Origin: Verrucomicrobiaceae bacterium
Lineage (GTDB): Bacteria; Verrucomicrobiota; Verrucomicrobiia; Chthoniobacterales; Chthoniobacteraceae
DNA length: 63,111 nucleotides
Direction of reading: 5' to 3'
Assembly: GCA_005791535.1 (NCBI GenBank)
Contig: SXWH01000203.1
Coordinates: 1-63,111 of the forward strand
The translations under genes and the position numbers were made by a program. The notes under the pieces were generated by a model. It did not search any database, was not told where the DNA came from, and saw only the letters and a list, made by a program, of their open reading frames with translations. Shown here piece after piece: positions 1 through 9,843 of the stretch (position 1 is the stretch's first letter; each line of letters starts with the position of its first letter).

Positions 1-1
1 C

Positions 2-271
2 ATCGGTACTTATGAAGAACTCTTCGAAACATTCACGTGGCAGCAGCTCGCATTTCACGACAAGCCCGTCGGCCTGTTGAATGTCGCCGGATTCTACGAC
101 CACCTCCTCGCCTTTTTAAGACACGCGACAACTGCGGAGTTCCTTCGTCCCGAACATTGCGAATCGCTGCTCGTCGATACCGACGGCGACATGCTGCTCG
201 ATCGCATGGCCGGATGGCAACCGCCGCGCCTGGGCAAATGGTGGAACCGTCCGAATCCCGAACAACGCTAA
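2..271 (+). CDS. LOG-family protein, C-terminal part (cut by window edge)
   Basis: The first 89 codons read in one frame and begin inside the nucleotide-binding loop of LOG (lonely guy/TIGR00730) proteins: the residues GTYEELFE match the family's PGGxGTxxE motif, followed by a tryptophan-glutamine stretch and HDKPVGLLNV, which is typical of this fold. LOG enzymes are cytosolic Rossmann-fold nucleotide 5'-monophosphate phosphoribohydrolases, known for releasing cytokinin-type bases. The N-terminal half lies outside the window. The stop codon is three bases before the next start, so the two genes are probably cotranscribed. Substrate cannot be told from this fragment. Confidence 0.8.
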   Translation: MGTYEELFETFTWQQLAFHDKPVGLLNVAGFYDHLLAFLRHATTAEFLRPEHCESLLVDTDGDMLLDRMAGWQPPRLGKWWNRPNPEQR

Positions 272-274
272 TTT

Positions 275-1786
275 ATGGAAACCCCAAAGCCGCTACGCTG
301 GAAACCGGCGCTCATCATCATCGCACTCGCTGCCATCGCATACGCGTTCATTCTGCTCAAAGGTGAGTGGAAATATGAACAGGTGCGAAGCATGGCGCTC
401 ATCATCACGGGGCTTGTCACGTATCTGCTTCTCCTCATTTGGTGGCTGGCTTTCTCCCGCGCGACCGGCCGTGCGCGCCTCACGGGAATCGCCGTTTTCA
501 TCCTCCCGCTTCTACTCTTCCGGCTCAAGGGTCTCACAGGCGATTTCATTCCCATCTTCGAGTTCCGCTTCGCAAAACGCGCCGCCGCAATCGGCCCCGC
601 CGGGAAAACGGATTCGACTGCAAAGCGGACGGACTTTCCGCAACTCCTCGGTCCGAATCGCGACACCGTAATTCCCGGCATCGAACTCGACCCGGACTGG
701 GCAAAGAATCCGCCGCAGCTCGTCTGGAAACAGCCCATCGGCGCGGCGTGGTCCGGGTTCTCCATCGTGGGAAACCGCGCAGTCACGCAGGAACAGGAGG
801 GCGAAACGGAACTCGTCGTCTGTTACGATATCCTCACCGGAAAGCGAATCTGGCAGGCGCAGAATGCCGGCAAATACGACACGAAGATCGCCGGTGCCGG
901 CCCGCGTGCGACCCCGACGATCGCCGAAGAGCGAATCTTCACATTCGGCGCGACGGGCGTGTTGCGCGCACTTTCGCTCACGGATGGAACGGCTCTCTGG
1001 ACCCGCGAACTTGCGGCCGAAATGGGACGTGCGGTTCCCGAGTGGGGCTTCGCCTCTTCGCCGCTCGTGCTCGGTGACCGCGTAATTGTCAGCATCGGAG
1101 CAGGCGCGGGCAAGTCACTCATCGCAGTGAACACGACCGACGGAAAGACAGCGTGGACCGCAGGAGATCGCGATCTGAATTACTCGTCCCCTTTCCTGCT
1201 TGATACCCCCGCACCGCAACTCGTGATGTTCAATAGCAAGGCCATCACCGCCCATGATCCGAAGACGGGCGCGGTTCTGTGGGAGCACGACTGGGGAACC
1301 GGCTTCCCAAACGTCGCACGACCGGTTCCCATAGGCCCCGGCAAAGTCGTATTCTCCAGCGGCTACGGCGTCGGCAGCGCGCTGCTCACGATCACAGCGG
1401 GCGAAAAATGGAGCGTCTCGCAGGAATGGAAGACGCCGCGCTTTCAGGCGAAATTCTCCAATCCAGTTCTGCTCGATGGACACATCTACGGAGTGAGCGA
1501 CGGCATTTTCGCATGCCTCGATCCGTCGGACGGAAAGGTGAAATGGAAAGACGGCCGCTTCGGCCACGGTCAGGGGCTGCTGTTCGGTTCGCTGTATTTG
1601 CAGATGACCGAGGACGGCCAGCTCGTGCTGCTTCGCCCGACACCCGAAGCCGCAAATGAACTCGGCCGCATCAAGGTTTTTGACGACAAAACTTGGAACA
1701 CCATCGCAATCAGCGGCGACTTGCTCCTTGTCCGTAACGATCAGGAAGCAGCGTGCCTCCGGCTGAAGCTTAAGTCCGCAAACTGA
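275..1786 (+). CDS. Membrane-anchored PQQ-like beta-propeller protein
   Basis: The protein has 503 residues. Residues about 9-28 and 42-90 are hydrophobic and look like two or three membrane helices. From about residue 115 on come repeats of the PQQ-binding-like beta-propeller type, with recurring blade signatures such as YDILTGKRIWQA, LTDGTALWTREL and DPKTGAVLWEHDW. Such propellers usually act in the periplasm as scaffolds, and many do not bind a cofactor. No catalytic residues of quinoprotein dehydrogenases are recognisable. The start follows the LOG stop by three bases and has no visible Shine-Dalgarno sequence. A specific role is not inferable. Confidence 0.85.
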   Translation: METPKPLRWKPALIIIALAAIAYAFILLKGEWKYEQVRSMALIITGLVTYLLLLIWWLAFSRATGRARLTGIAVFILPLLLFRLKGLTGDFIPIFEFRFAKRAAAIGPAGKTDSTAKRTDFPQLLGPNRDTVIPGIELDPDWAKNPPQLVWKQPIGAAWSGFSIVGNRAVTQEQEGETELVVCYDILTGKRIWQAQNAGKYDTKIAGAGPRATPTIAEERIFTFGATGVLRALSLTDGTALWTRELAAEMGRAVPEWGFASSPLVLGDRVIVSIGAGAGKSLIAVNTTDGKTAWTAGDRDLNYSSPFLLDTPAPQLVMFNSKAITAHDPKTGAVLWEHDWGTGFPNVARPVPIGPGKVVFSSGYGVGSALLTITAGEKWSVSQEWKTPRFQAKFSNPVLLDGHIYGVSDGIFACLDPSDGKVKWKDGRFGHGQGLLFGSLYLQMTEDGQLVLLRPTPEAANELGRIKVFDDKTWNTIAISGDLLLVRNDQEAACLRLKLKSAN

Positions 1787-1828
1787 AATCTGGCATCCGC
1801 TCGCCCGTCCGGAATACAAAGCAACGAC

Positions 1829-2713
1829 ATGGATATTCTCACACTCGACCTTCCCGGCATCCGCAAAATTGCCAGCGGCAAAGTCCGCGAAATCTTCGAC
1901 CTCGGCGAACACCTGCTCTTCATCGCGACGGACCGCATCTCGGCGTTTGATTGCATCCTGCCAAACGCGATTCCGCACAAAGGCGAGGTGCTCACGCAGC
2001 TTTCGGATTTTTGGTTTCGCAAAATGTCGTTCGTCGAGAATCACCTCGTCGCCGTGGATTTCGCGGACTTCCCCGCCGCGTTGCGCCCGTTCGAGCGCGA
2101 GCTGCGCGGACGCTCGATGATCGTGAAAAAGGCGAAGCCGCTGCCGATTGAATGTGTCGTACGCGGCTACCTCATCGGTTCCGGGTGGAAGGACTATCTC
2201 GCGACTGGCGCGGTCTGCGGCATCCCCCTGCCGGCCGGTCTCCAGCAGGCGCAGCAACTCCCGCAAACCATCTTCACGCCCGCAACAAAGGCCGCAACGG
2301 GGCACGATGAAAACATCCCGTGGGAAACCGCTGTGCAGCTTTGCGGCGAATCCGTAGCGACGCAGGCACGCGACCTTGCCATCCGCATTTACGAGGCCGG
2401 ACGCACCCACGCGGCGGGCCGCGGGATCATTCTTGCGGATACGAAATTCGAATTCGGGTTGCTCGACGGCCGCGTCATCCTGATTGACGAAGTCATGACC
2501 CCAGACAGCTCGCGTTACTGGCCCGCGGCGGACTATCGCGTCGGCATCAGCCCGCCAAGCTTCGATAAACAGTTTGTGCGCGACTATCTGGAGACGCTCA
2601 CGTGGGACAAAACCCCGCCCGCGCCACAACTCCCCGCTGAAGTTGTCCAGCGCACGAGTGAGAAATACATGGAGGCCTTCGAGCGCCTCACCGGCAGCCC
2701 CCTCGCCATCTGA
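1829..2713 (+). CDS. purC: Phosphoribosylaminoimidazole-succinocarboxamide synthase
   Basis: SAICAR synthase joins CAIR and aspartate using ATP in de novo purine synthesis, in the cytosol. The 294-residue length fits the longer, yeast-like bacterial form. The N-terminal part shows the GKVREIFDLG nucleotide-binding strand. The middle carries IECVVRGYLIGSGW. Residues about 201-210 hold the family signature ILADTKFEFG with Asp204 and Lys206. The gene stands alone among unrelated neighbours rather than in a pur operon. The start is the first ATG of the conserved N terminus; no clear ribosome binding site is seen. Confidence 0.97.
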   Translation: MDILTLDLPGIRKIASGKVREIFDLGEHLLFIATDRISAFDCILPNAIPHKGEVLTQLSDFWFRKMSFVENHLVAVDFADFPAALRPFERELRGRSMIVKKAKPLPIECVVRGYLIGSGWKDYLATGAVCGIPLPAGLQQAQQLPQTIFTPATKAATGHDENIPWETAVQLCGESVATQARDLAIRIYEAGRTHAAGRGIILADTKFEFGLLDGRVILIDEVMTPDSSRYWPAADYRVGISPPSFDKQFVRDYLETLTWDKTPPAPQLPAEVVQRTSEKYMEAFERLTGSPLAI

Positions 2714-2773
2714 ACACCGCGTAGGGAAGCATACATTGACAAACCGCGATTCGCGCGGACAGTGGCTACCATT

Positions 2774-3043
2774 ATGGCGCGACAAATCAAACTCAACGGA
2801 CGCGAACTCGCACTGCTGCGAACCATCGGCTTCGGCCTCGGCGTCACAGGCGAGGAACTTCAAGAGCGCATGGCGATGATGCCGGATGAACTCGTCGATA
2901 TTCTCAACACCATGCTGGATTCCGGCTACGTCGAGGTCGCGAGCATGAAGCAGCAACTCACCGTCGCGGACCTGTCGACCGAGACATTCGAATTGAATCC
3001 GGCTTTCACGACCGATCTCAAAGAAGCTCTGAAGCGACGCTAA
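2774..3043 (+). CDS. Small protein of unknown function, winged-helix-like
   Basis: This 89-residue protein matches no family I can name. It is predicted to be mostly helical: a helix with LNGRELALLRTIG, then GVTGEELQERMAMMPDELVDILNTMLDSGYVEV, which resembles the recognition helix and wing of a winged helix-turn-helix. An ATG twelve bases upstream is possible, but this start gives a cleaner N terminus. The gene follows purC at about 60 bp and is followed at once by a terminator-like hairpin. A DNA-binding role is only an inference from the fold pattern. Confidence 0.65.
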   Translation: MARQIKLNGRELALLRTIGFGLGVTGEELQERMAMMPDELVDILNTMLDSGYVEVASMKQQLTVADLSTETFELNPAFTTDLKEALKRR

Positions 3044-3064
3044 AAGCGCCGACTCGGCGGTTTT
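3042..3064 (+). terminator. Rho-independent terminator after the small gene
   Basis: Directly at the stop codon lies AAAAG-CGCCG-ACT-CGGCG-G-TTTT: a five-pair GC stem with a three-base loop, flanked by complementary A and T runs. It is well placed to end transcription of the 2774-3043 gene. Confidence 0.6.
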
Positions 3065-3196
3065 CACAAACCAGTTCCCCTCTCGAACGGCGTTCTACGC
3101 CTCGTTAATGGGACACGCAGGAGATTTGGCGACGCGCGCCACTAAGGGCCGGTCCCACGCTTTTCCAGATTGTTCTGAACTATCGGCAGGTCGGCT

Positions 3197-3226
3197 TTGA
3201 CGTCCGTGCATTTCGGGCAATATATT
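3197..3226 (+). promoter_or_regulatory. Sigma70-like promoter of the CotH giant gene
   Basis: TTGACG (3197-3202) and TATATT (3221-3226) are separated by 18 bases. The likely transcription start is near 3233, giving a leader of about 40 bases before the ATG at 3275. The match to the consensus is good for this GC-rich sequence. Confidence 0.6.
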
Positions 3227-3274
3227 GCGCAAGGCTCTGCCAAACCCGTCGCATTTCCACCCGAAAACACCTCT

Positions 3275-6200
3275 ATGAAACTACCTCTCATCACCCGCTG
3301 CATCCTGACCGCAATCGCGCTCGCATGTCCCGCTGCTAATGCCGGCCTCATCGGCTATTGGACGTTCGACGATGATTCGCTTCTCGACAAATCGGGACGC
3401 GGAAATCACGCACAACTTCCGACGGCTCCGGGTTCACCGACCGGCACAGTTTCCACGCCACTCTTCTCGGCACCGGCCGCTTCCGGCGCAAACAAGCAAC
3501 CCTTTGGAGTCAGGGCCGGCGCAACCACCGCCAAGTACCTAGACTGCACTCCGGGAACCGGCGCAGCGGTTTGGGTTCAGAATCCGACGCCGGTGGATTT
3601 GTTCAACTTCCCCGGCGGCAGGTATTCGATTTCATTCTGGACCCGGAATTCATGGCAATTGACCGACAGCGGAACCCCGATGATTGCCAAAGGTGGCAGC
3701 ACGTACAACGCGCTGGCTCAAGGGTGGCAGATTCACCGCTTTAATCAGACCAATGACCCAGGTTTCACCACCCGCGGATTCGGCGCAAATTCAGGCTCCA
3801 TGCAAATGGTGAACGCAAACTTCGGCGCCGGCGGTGGGATCGGCCGGCAGGCCACGTGGCAGCATGTCGCGGTGGTGTGCGACGGTTCGGCAAAACACGT
3901 TTACATCAATGGCTATCACTGCAGAACGGAAGCTGTCACGACCGGCTCCCTTGTCGCGACCAACGCAAAACTCTCGTTCGGTGCACGCCACAATCCGGCG
4001 ACCAACACCTGGGACGGCTTCAGCAAGGCGCTGCTCGATGATATAGCGATCTTCGATCACTCGCTGTCGGCTTCCGAAATCGAGGACCTTGCCCGGGGCG
4101 CGGATCCACGTTTTCCGCTTCGCACGACATCGCGTCCGTTCTGGTTCGGTTCTGGTGCGGCAGCACCAACTCCTGCGCAAGGCGGTGCGGGCTACATCGG
4201 ACTTCGCGAGACGATTTTGAACGGTTCGATTCTTACCGGCACATCGTACAGCGGAATATACAGTCCATCGGATGCCGTTCTCTTCTCGCGTCAGACAATT
4301 GCCTCAACCGTATCCAAGGACGGCACGTCGAATCCCCTGCTCACCGGTATCGATTTTCAGGACCCCGATAGCGGCGGGCTCGGGGCGAACGGTAGCGCAT
4401 CCGCTTTCCTCACGAATGCAGCCGGCGGACAGGACAACTTTTTCCAACTAGCGCAGGGTGCGTTTCAGGTGACGACTCCGGGCACGTACTCGTTCCTGTT
4501 TAAAGGCGACGACTGCATGATCTTTTCAATTCTCGGCCGCAACTGGGATCGGCTGAACGCCAACAACGGTACAGGCTCCATATCAGGCGACACCGTGCAG
4601 AATGGCGCGCCAAGCGCCGACATCGCGATGATTGCGGTCATCACGCTGCCCGCGGGGACCTACAACTTCCGCTACGTTTACGGCGAGCAGACCGCGACCG
4701 CCTGGAACGAAGTCCTCTACGCGCCGGGCGAAAAATTTAGCTACGACGCTTCGTTCGTTCAGCTCGGAAACAACGCCGGCGGGCTGGCGCTCGTGGACCA
4801 CGTTCCGCAGATGGATTTGCGCTCCAACGCGCAATTCATCACCGGAGGCGTACCGGCAACAATTACGCTCACGTGGGATGCCTGCTATGCGAACACCGTC
4901 ACATTGAACGGGGGCGCATTTAACAATCAAAACGTGACCGCCAGCACCGTAAAAGGCCTCGGTTCGATCACAACCGCGGCACCTGCGACGACCACGACGT
5001 ACTCGATCACCGGGGTTCGAGGAACCCAGACTGTCACGCAGAACTACACTGTCTTCGTAAATGCGCCTCCCGCGATCAATTCATTCACCGTGGACGATAC
5101 GACTGCGCTCGCCGGACAACCGTTGCAGTTCCGATGGAACGTCGCCGGACAGGGCTCGACCGCAAACAGCGTCACGATCAGCGACGGCACCACGACGACG
5201 GATCTAACATCGATCACCGATGTCGCCGGCTCCGGCGTCATCACAACGCTCACGGCTCCAGCCTCAACGGCGACATATACGCTCACGGCCACGAACGCAT
5301 CCGGTAGCACCACTTCCCAGATCGTCGTAACGGTCGGAGCGCCCCCGGCCATTTCGTTCACAGCAAACGACACGACTGTGGAACCGGATACATCCGTAAC
5401 CCTGAGCTACAATGTGCCCACCGCCACCGCGGTTTCGATTTCGCCAAATTTTTCAAGCACCCCAACACCGGCGCCTTCGGGCTCGATTATCGAACGCATT
5501 CAGGCCCAGTCAACCTACACGCTGACCGCCACAAACGCATTCGGCACCTCGACTGCGACCGTCACCATCCTCATCCACTCGACTCAGGAGCTTGGAGTGA
5601 CTCCGGCCGGATGGACTCTCACGCTTTATAAATCGACCGGCACCGTCAACAATCTCACCGATTCGCAGGCGCTCATCGACGGCACGGTCGCACGAGGAAC
5701 CGTATCCGTCGGCGGGACGAACGTCCCGACGCCGATTTCGATCACAAATCAGCCGACAGTGAATCTGACCGACGGAAGCGGCGACGGTGTATTGCCCGGC
5801 GGCTCATGGCCGACTGCGAGTTGGGGAACTTCGGCTATCGAGGATTTTGTCGTACGCGCCACGGCAACGCTCGTTGTGACTTCCTCCGCGGAGTACACGC
5901 TCAACATCAACAACGATGACGGCGGACGCCTGCGAATCGATTTGAACAACGATGGGGATTTCAACGACGCGGGCGAAACCATCATCTTCGACGATACGCT
6001 GCACGGGCCCACCACATTTTCCGCAGCGAAGGTCCTCGGCGTCGGCACATATCCAATCGAATACGTCTACTTTGAGCGTGGCGGAGGAGCGGTCGGAGAG
6101 ACATTCTTCACAAATGCGGCCGCTCAGAACCTGGGATTCACCGTCGTCTCGGGCTCCCTCCCAATTTCGTTCCCCGACCTGCACATCACCGAGATTATGG

Positions 6201-9200
6201 CATCCAACAGCCGGACGGTGAAAGACAGCCAGGGCAGCTACGAAGATTACATCGAGATTTACAACGGAACCGGTGCGCCGCGAAGCCTTGCCGGTTACTA
6301 CCTCACTGATGACCCGCTCATTCCGAATAAATGGGCGTTTCCGGCGTCGCCAGCCCACACGATGGTAAACGGCGAATACCTGCTCGTGTTCGCGTCGGCA
6401 AAGAACATCGCGCTCGCGGGCGACGAGTATCATACCAACTTCAAACTCGACCCGGACGGCGAATACCTCGCACTGACCAAGGACAACGGAGCCGGCGGCT
6501 TCACGGTCGTGCATGCGTTCAATCCTTTCCCGAAACAAAACAACGACATTTCGTGGGGTGAGTACGACACGGAACACTACGTCGGATTCTTTGCCAAACC
6601 GACACCGGGGCGCCGCAATGCCGGCGGCTACGATGGCTACGTCATTGGCGAGACAAGCGTCTCGGTGACACAGGGTGCCATGCTTCTCCACAATCGCGGA
6701 TTCTACACCGGTCCCATCACCGTCGCGCTGGCCAAGGATGATCCGAATGCAGTCATCAAATACACGACCGACGGCTCGACACCATCGCTGCTGGTCGGCA
6801 CGACATACTCCGCTCCGCTCACAATCTCGAATACGACGGTTCTGCGTTCCATCGCGTTGCGCCCCAATTTCATCCAAAGCGACGTGGACACCCACACCTT
6901 CCTCTTCACAGCGGATGTGATTAATCAGACGCCCGCGGATGCCACAGCTAAAGGCTGGCCTTCAGCAGCGGTGAACGGCCAGGGCTTCGACTACGGGATG
7001 TCCGCTTCGGTGGTGAGTGGAAACCAGGCGGCGATCCAAGCCGCACTTCAGGCAATCCCGACCATCTCGATCGTTACAGACATCGGCAACCTCGTGAATC
7101 CGCAGTCCGGCATCTACGTGAATCCCGGCGGGCGTGGCAGCGCCTGGGAAAGACCGGCATCCATCGAACTGATCAATGATCTAGGCGACGGGAAGGGAAA
7201 TTTCCAAATCGACATGGGATTGCGAATCCGTGGCGGATTCAGCCGCAGCACGGGAAATCCAAAGCACGCGTGGCATTTCTACTTCCGGCCGGAGTACGAC
7301 GGCGACTTGAACTACCCGATGTATGGCGCATTCGGACCATCGAAGTTCGAGCAACTCGATTTCCAGTGTCCGCAGAACTACTCGTGGAGCTTTTCGCCGC
7401 AGAACAGCACTTTCGGCTACACAAACCCCGCGGGTTCCGCTGCGTCCATCCGGCTTCGGTTCAATACATTTGTCCGCGAACCGGTCTCCCGCGACCTCTA
7501 CGGAGCGATGGGAAATGTGTCCCCAAAAACCCGCCATTATCACTGCTATGTGAACGGCCAGTATTGGGGCATTTATATGACTCAGGAACGCGCGGAAGCC
7601 TCGTTCGGCGAGACGTATTTTGGCGGAGACAAGAATACGTTCGACGTCGTCAAGTCCGCGGCGAATGCAAGCGGCTACAACACGGAAGCGACGGACGGGA
7701 CGTTCGATCAAGGCACTTCGGCAAATCCCGGAAGCGCATGGGCAAAGCTCTGGTGGCGAACCAACGAAATCCGATCCAATCCGGGAATGACGGAAACCTC
7801 GCGAAGGACCATGTACTACGAACTGATGGGCCTGGACCCCAACGGCGTGCCTTACAATGATCCTTTGAATCACCCCGTAGTTCTCGATGCCGCGGGGCTT
7901 ATCGATTACATGCTGGTCACATGGTACTGCGGCAGTTTCGACGCACCGCTTTCAACCTTCCTCGGCGGCGCTTCGAACAACTGGTTCGGCATGCGCGACC
8001 GCAACGGCACGCGCGGCTTCCACTTCATCCCCCACGATTTCGAACATGGCATGGGCGCGGACCTGAACACCGGCACAGGAAATGACACCCGGAGCACCGA
8101 CCGCACAGGCCCGTGGGGCGGCGTCGGCAACAACTATAAGGGCGTGGCCATGTACAACCAGCTCACGAACTATCTCAAGAGCAACCCAGCCTACATCCAT
8201 GAGAACCTCTGCGCTGTCACCGAGTACCGCCAACTCTTCGCCGACCGCGCCTACATGCATCTCACACGCCCCGGCGGCGCACTTACGCAACCCCAGGTGC
8301 TGGCGACTATCGACGCAAAAGCAGCGGGCGTCCGGCCTGCGATATTCGCTGAATCCGCACGATGGGGCGATGCAAAGGGCGTCGGCCCCACCGATTTCCT
8401 CCCGGCGCCGTGGGATGAGGGAATCACGCAACTGCGGGACTGGGTGAAGCAGGGCAGCAACGCCGAATACATCGCCAGCATCCCCACGCAGGCGAATCCG
8501 ACCGGCACGCAAGGCCTCGGCCGCCATGGGCGAATCATCGCGCAACTTCGCGCCTATCAGGACAAGGTGAACCTGGCGGACGCGACGTTCCAACCACTTC
8601 CACTCTACTCGCTTCTCGACGCGCCGGTCCTGAGCAACCTTGGCGGTGTGGTCACCAGCGGAACTACGATCACGATCAGCAATCCGAATGGTGCTACCGG
8701 CACGCTTTACTGGTCCAAGAACGGGACCGATCCTCGGCTCGCCGGAGGCGGCATCAACCCCTCGCCTTCCGTCACGACGGGGGCGAGTCCGGCGACCGTC
8801 ACGCTCACCGCGACCGGGACGGTTGTTGCGAGGGTTTACGACAGCGCATCGCAAACGTGGTCGGGCCTCGCATTTGCAGAATTCATCGTCGGAACCCCGG
8901 CGTCATCGGCAAATCTCGTCATCACCGAGATCAACTACAACCCGCTGTTCGGAGCGCCCGGCACGCTGCCGCCCGGCGAGAACGAGCAGGTGTATGAATT
9001 CATCGAACTCATGAACGTGAGCGCAGGTCCCATCGATTTGACGGACGTGGCATTCACAAACGGCGTCACCTACACGTTCCCTGCCGGCAGAATCCTTACG
9101 GCCGGCGAACGTATCGTGGTGGCGCGCAATCCCGTCGCATTTGCCAGCCGCTATCCGGATTCGCTCTACCCCGGGCTTTCCTCAAAGACCGTCGGCCCTT

Positions 9201-9832
9201 GGATTGGCGCACTCGATAGCGGCGGCGAGCCGATCCAACTGGTGAATTACGCCGGTGCCGACATCGCGAATTTCCAGTATGACGATGGTCTCCCCTGGCC
9301 GTCCGGGCCAGACGGTTTCGGTCCGACGCTCGTTTTCACGACCTCGAATCCGACCACGGCCGACAAATCGAACGGATACAACTGGGCCGCGCACGGTTTG
9401 ATGCACGGAAATCCGGGTGGACCTGACGTCACCGGATACGCGGCTTGGGCTGCGGCGAATGGCGCGTCCGGCAATGGGCTGGGCGATGGCGACGGCGACG
9501 GCGTCAGCGACCTGATGGAATACTTCCTCGGCGGCACGATCGGAGCGCCAAGCGCATCCAGACTCCCAGTGTCGGGGCGCGCACCGTTCACGGTGAATCT
9601 GGCCACAGCAGACTACCAGACGCTTACATTCAGCCGCGCGCCGGGCACCGGAGATGTGCAGGTGAGTTGCGAGACTCGCTCGAGCCTTACCGCGCTCGAT
9701 TGGGCCGTCGATGCAGTCCTCGTAAGCCGCAGCACGAATCCCGACGGAAGCGAGACCTACATCTTCCGGGCTCCCACTCCAATCGCAGCCGGGACATCGC
9801 AGTTCATGCGGATCAAAATCACGCTACCTTAA
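3275..9832 (+). CDS. Giant secreted CotH-kinase / lamin-tail-domain protein
   Basis: The protein has 2185 residues and begins with a signal peptide (MKLPLITRCILTAIALACPA). Domains in order: LamG-like lectin fold (about 20-280, starting GYWTFDDDSLLDKSG), PA14-like region (about 305-495), three Ig-like repeats (about 510-770), a second PA14-like region, a lamin-tail domain (about 967-1108, ITEIMASNS), a chitobiase C-terminal-like domain (about 1142-1212, IKYTTDGSTPS), CotH kinase (about 1262-1790 with FIPHDFEHGMGAD as likely metal-binding loop), another chitobiase-like module, a second lamin-tail domain (about 1880-2049), and a C-terminal calcium-type DGDGDG plus beta-sandwich module. CotH proteins are atypical secreted protein kinases, best known from spore coats. 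Here it is probably a surface protein. The chosen start precedes the signal peptide; an in-frame ATG lies 78 bases upstream, within the promoter. Confidence 0.9.
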   Translation: MKLPLITRCILTAIALACPAANAGLIGYWTFDDDSLLDKSGRGNHAQLPTAPGSPTGTVSTPLFSAPAASGANKQPFGVRAGATTAKYLDCTPGTGAAVWVQNPTPVDLFNFPGGRYSISFWTRNSWQLTDSGTPMIAKGGSTYNALAQGWQIHRFNQTNDPGFTTRGFGANSGSMQMVNANFGAGGGIGRQATWQHVAVVCDGSAKHVYINGYHCRTEAVTTGSLVATNAKLSFGARHNPATNTWDGFSKALLDDIAIFDHSLSASEIEDLARGADPRFPLRTTSRPFWFGSGAAAPTPAQGGAGYIGLRETILNGSILTGTSYSGIYSPSDAVLFSRQTIASTVSKDGTSNPLLTGIDFQDPDSGGLGANGSASAFLTNAAGGQDNFFQLAQGAFQVTTPGTYSFLFKGDDCMIFSILGRNWDRLNANNGTGSISGDTVQNGAPSADIAMIAVITLPAGTYNFRYVYGEQTATAWNEVLYAPGEKFSYDASFVQLGNNAGGLALVDHVPQMDLRSNAQFITGGVPATITLTWDACYANTVTLNGGAFNNQNVTASTVKGLGSITTAAPATTTTYSITGVRGTQTVTQNYTVFVNAPPAINSFTVDDTTALAGQPLQFRWNVAGQGSTANSVTISDGTTTTDLTSITDVAGSGVITTLTAPASTATYTLTATNASGSTTSQIVVTVGAPPAISFTANDTTVEPDTSVTLSYNVPTATAVSISPNFSSTPTPAPSGSIIERIQAQSTYTLTATNAFGTSTATVTILIHSTQELGVTPAGWTLTLYKSTGTVNNLTDSQALIDGTVARGTVSVGGTNVPTPISITNQPTVNLTDGSGDGVLPGGSWPTASWGTSAIEDFVVRATATLVVTSSAEYTLNINNDDGGRLRIDLNNDGDFNDAGETIIFDDTLHGPTTFSAAKVLGVGTYPIEYVYFERGGGAVGETFFTNAAAQNLGFTVVSGSLPISFPDLHITEIMASNSRTVKDSQGSYEDYIEIYNGTGAPRSLAGYYLTDDPLIPNKWAFPASPAHTMVNGEYLLVFASAKNIALAGDEYHTNFKLDPDGEYLALTKDNGAGGFTVVHAFNPFPKQNNDISWGEYDTEHYVGFFAKPTPGRRNAGGYDGYVIGETSVSVTQGAMLLHNRGFYTGPITVALAKDDPNAVIKYTTDGSTPSLLVGTTYSAPLTISNTTVLRSIALRPNFIQSDVDTHTFLFTADVINQTPADATAKGWPSAAVNGQGFDYGMSASVVSGNQAAIQAALQAIPTISIVTDIGNLVNPQSGIYVNPGGRGSAWERPASIELINDLGDGKGNFQIDMGLRIRGGFSRSTGNPKHAWHFYFRPEYDGDLNYPMYGAFGPSKFEQLDFQCPQNYSWSFSPQNSTFGYTNPAGSAASIRLRFNTFVREPVSRDLYGAMGNVSPKTRHYHCYVNGQYWGIYMTQERAEASFGETYFGGDKNTFDVVKSAANASGYNTEATDGTFDQGTSANPGSAWAKLWWRTNEIRSNPGMTETSRRTMYYELMGLDPNGVPYNDPLNHPVVLDAAGLIDYMLVTWYCGSFDAPLSTFLGGASNNWFGMRDRNGTRGFHFIPHDFEHGMGADLNTGTGNDTRSTDRTGPWGGVGNNYKGVAMYNQLTNYLKSNPAYIHENLCAVTEYRQLFADRAYMHLTRPGGALTQPQVLATIDAKAAGVRPAIFAESARWGDAKGVGPTDFLPAPWDEGITQLRDWVKQGSNAEYIASIPTQANPTGTQGLGRHGRIIAQLRAYQDKVNLADATFQPLPLYSLLDAPVLSNLGGVVTSGTTITISNPNGATGTLYWSKNGTDPRLAGGGINPSPSVTTGASPATVTLTATGTVVARVYDSASQTWSGLAFAEFIVGTPASSANLVITEINYNPLFGAPGTLPPGENEQVYEFIELMNVSAGPIDLTDVAFTNGVTYTFPAGRILTAGERIVVARNPVAFASRYPDSLYPGLSSKTVGPWIGALDSGGEPIQLVNYAGADIANFQYDDGLPWPSGPDGFGPTLVFTTSNPTTADKSNGYNWAAHGLMHGNPGGPDVTGYAAWAAANGASGNGLGDGDGDGVSDLMEYFLGGTIGAPSASRLPVSGRAPFTVNLATADYQTLTFSRAPGTGDVQVSCETRSSLTALDWAVDAVLVSRSTNPDGSETYIFRAPTPIAAGTSQFMRIKITLP

Positions 9833-9843
9833 CGGCCGAACGT

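Noticed and set aside
1115..3067. A 650-codon minus-strand frame over purC and the propeller gene
   Set aside because: It covers two genes of clear identity on the other strand; its composition is typical of an antisense shadow.
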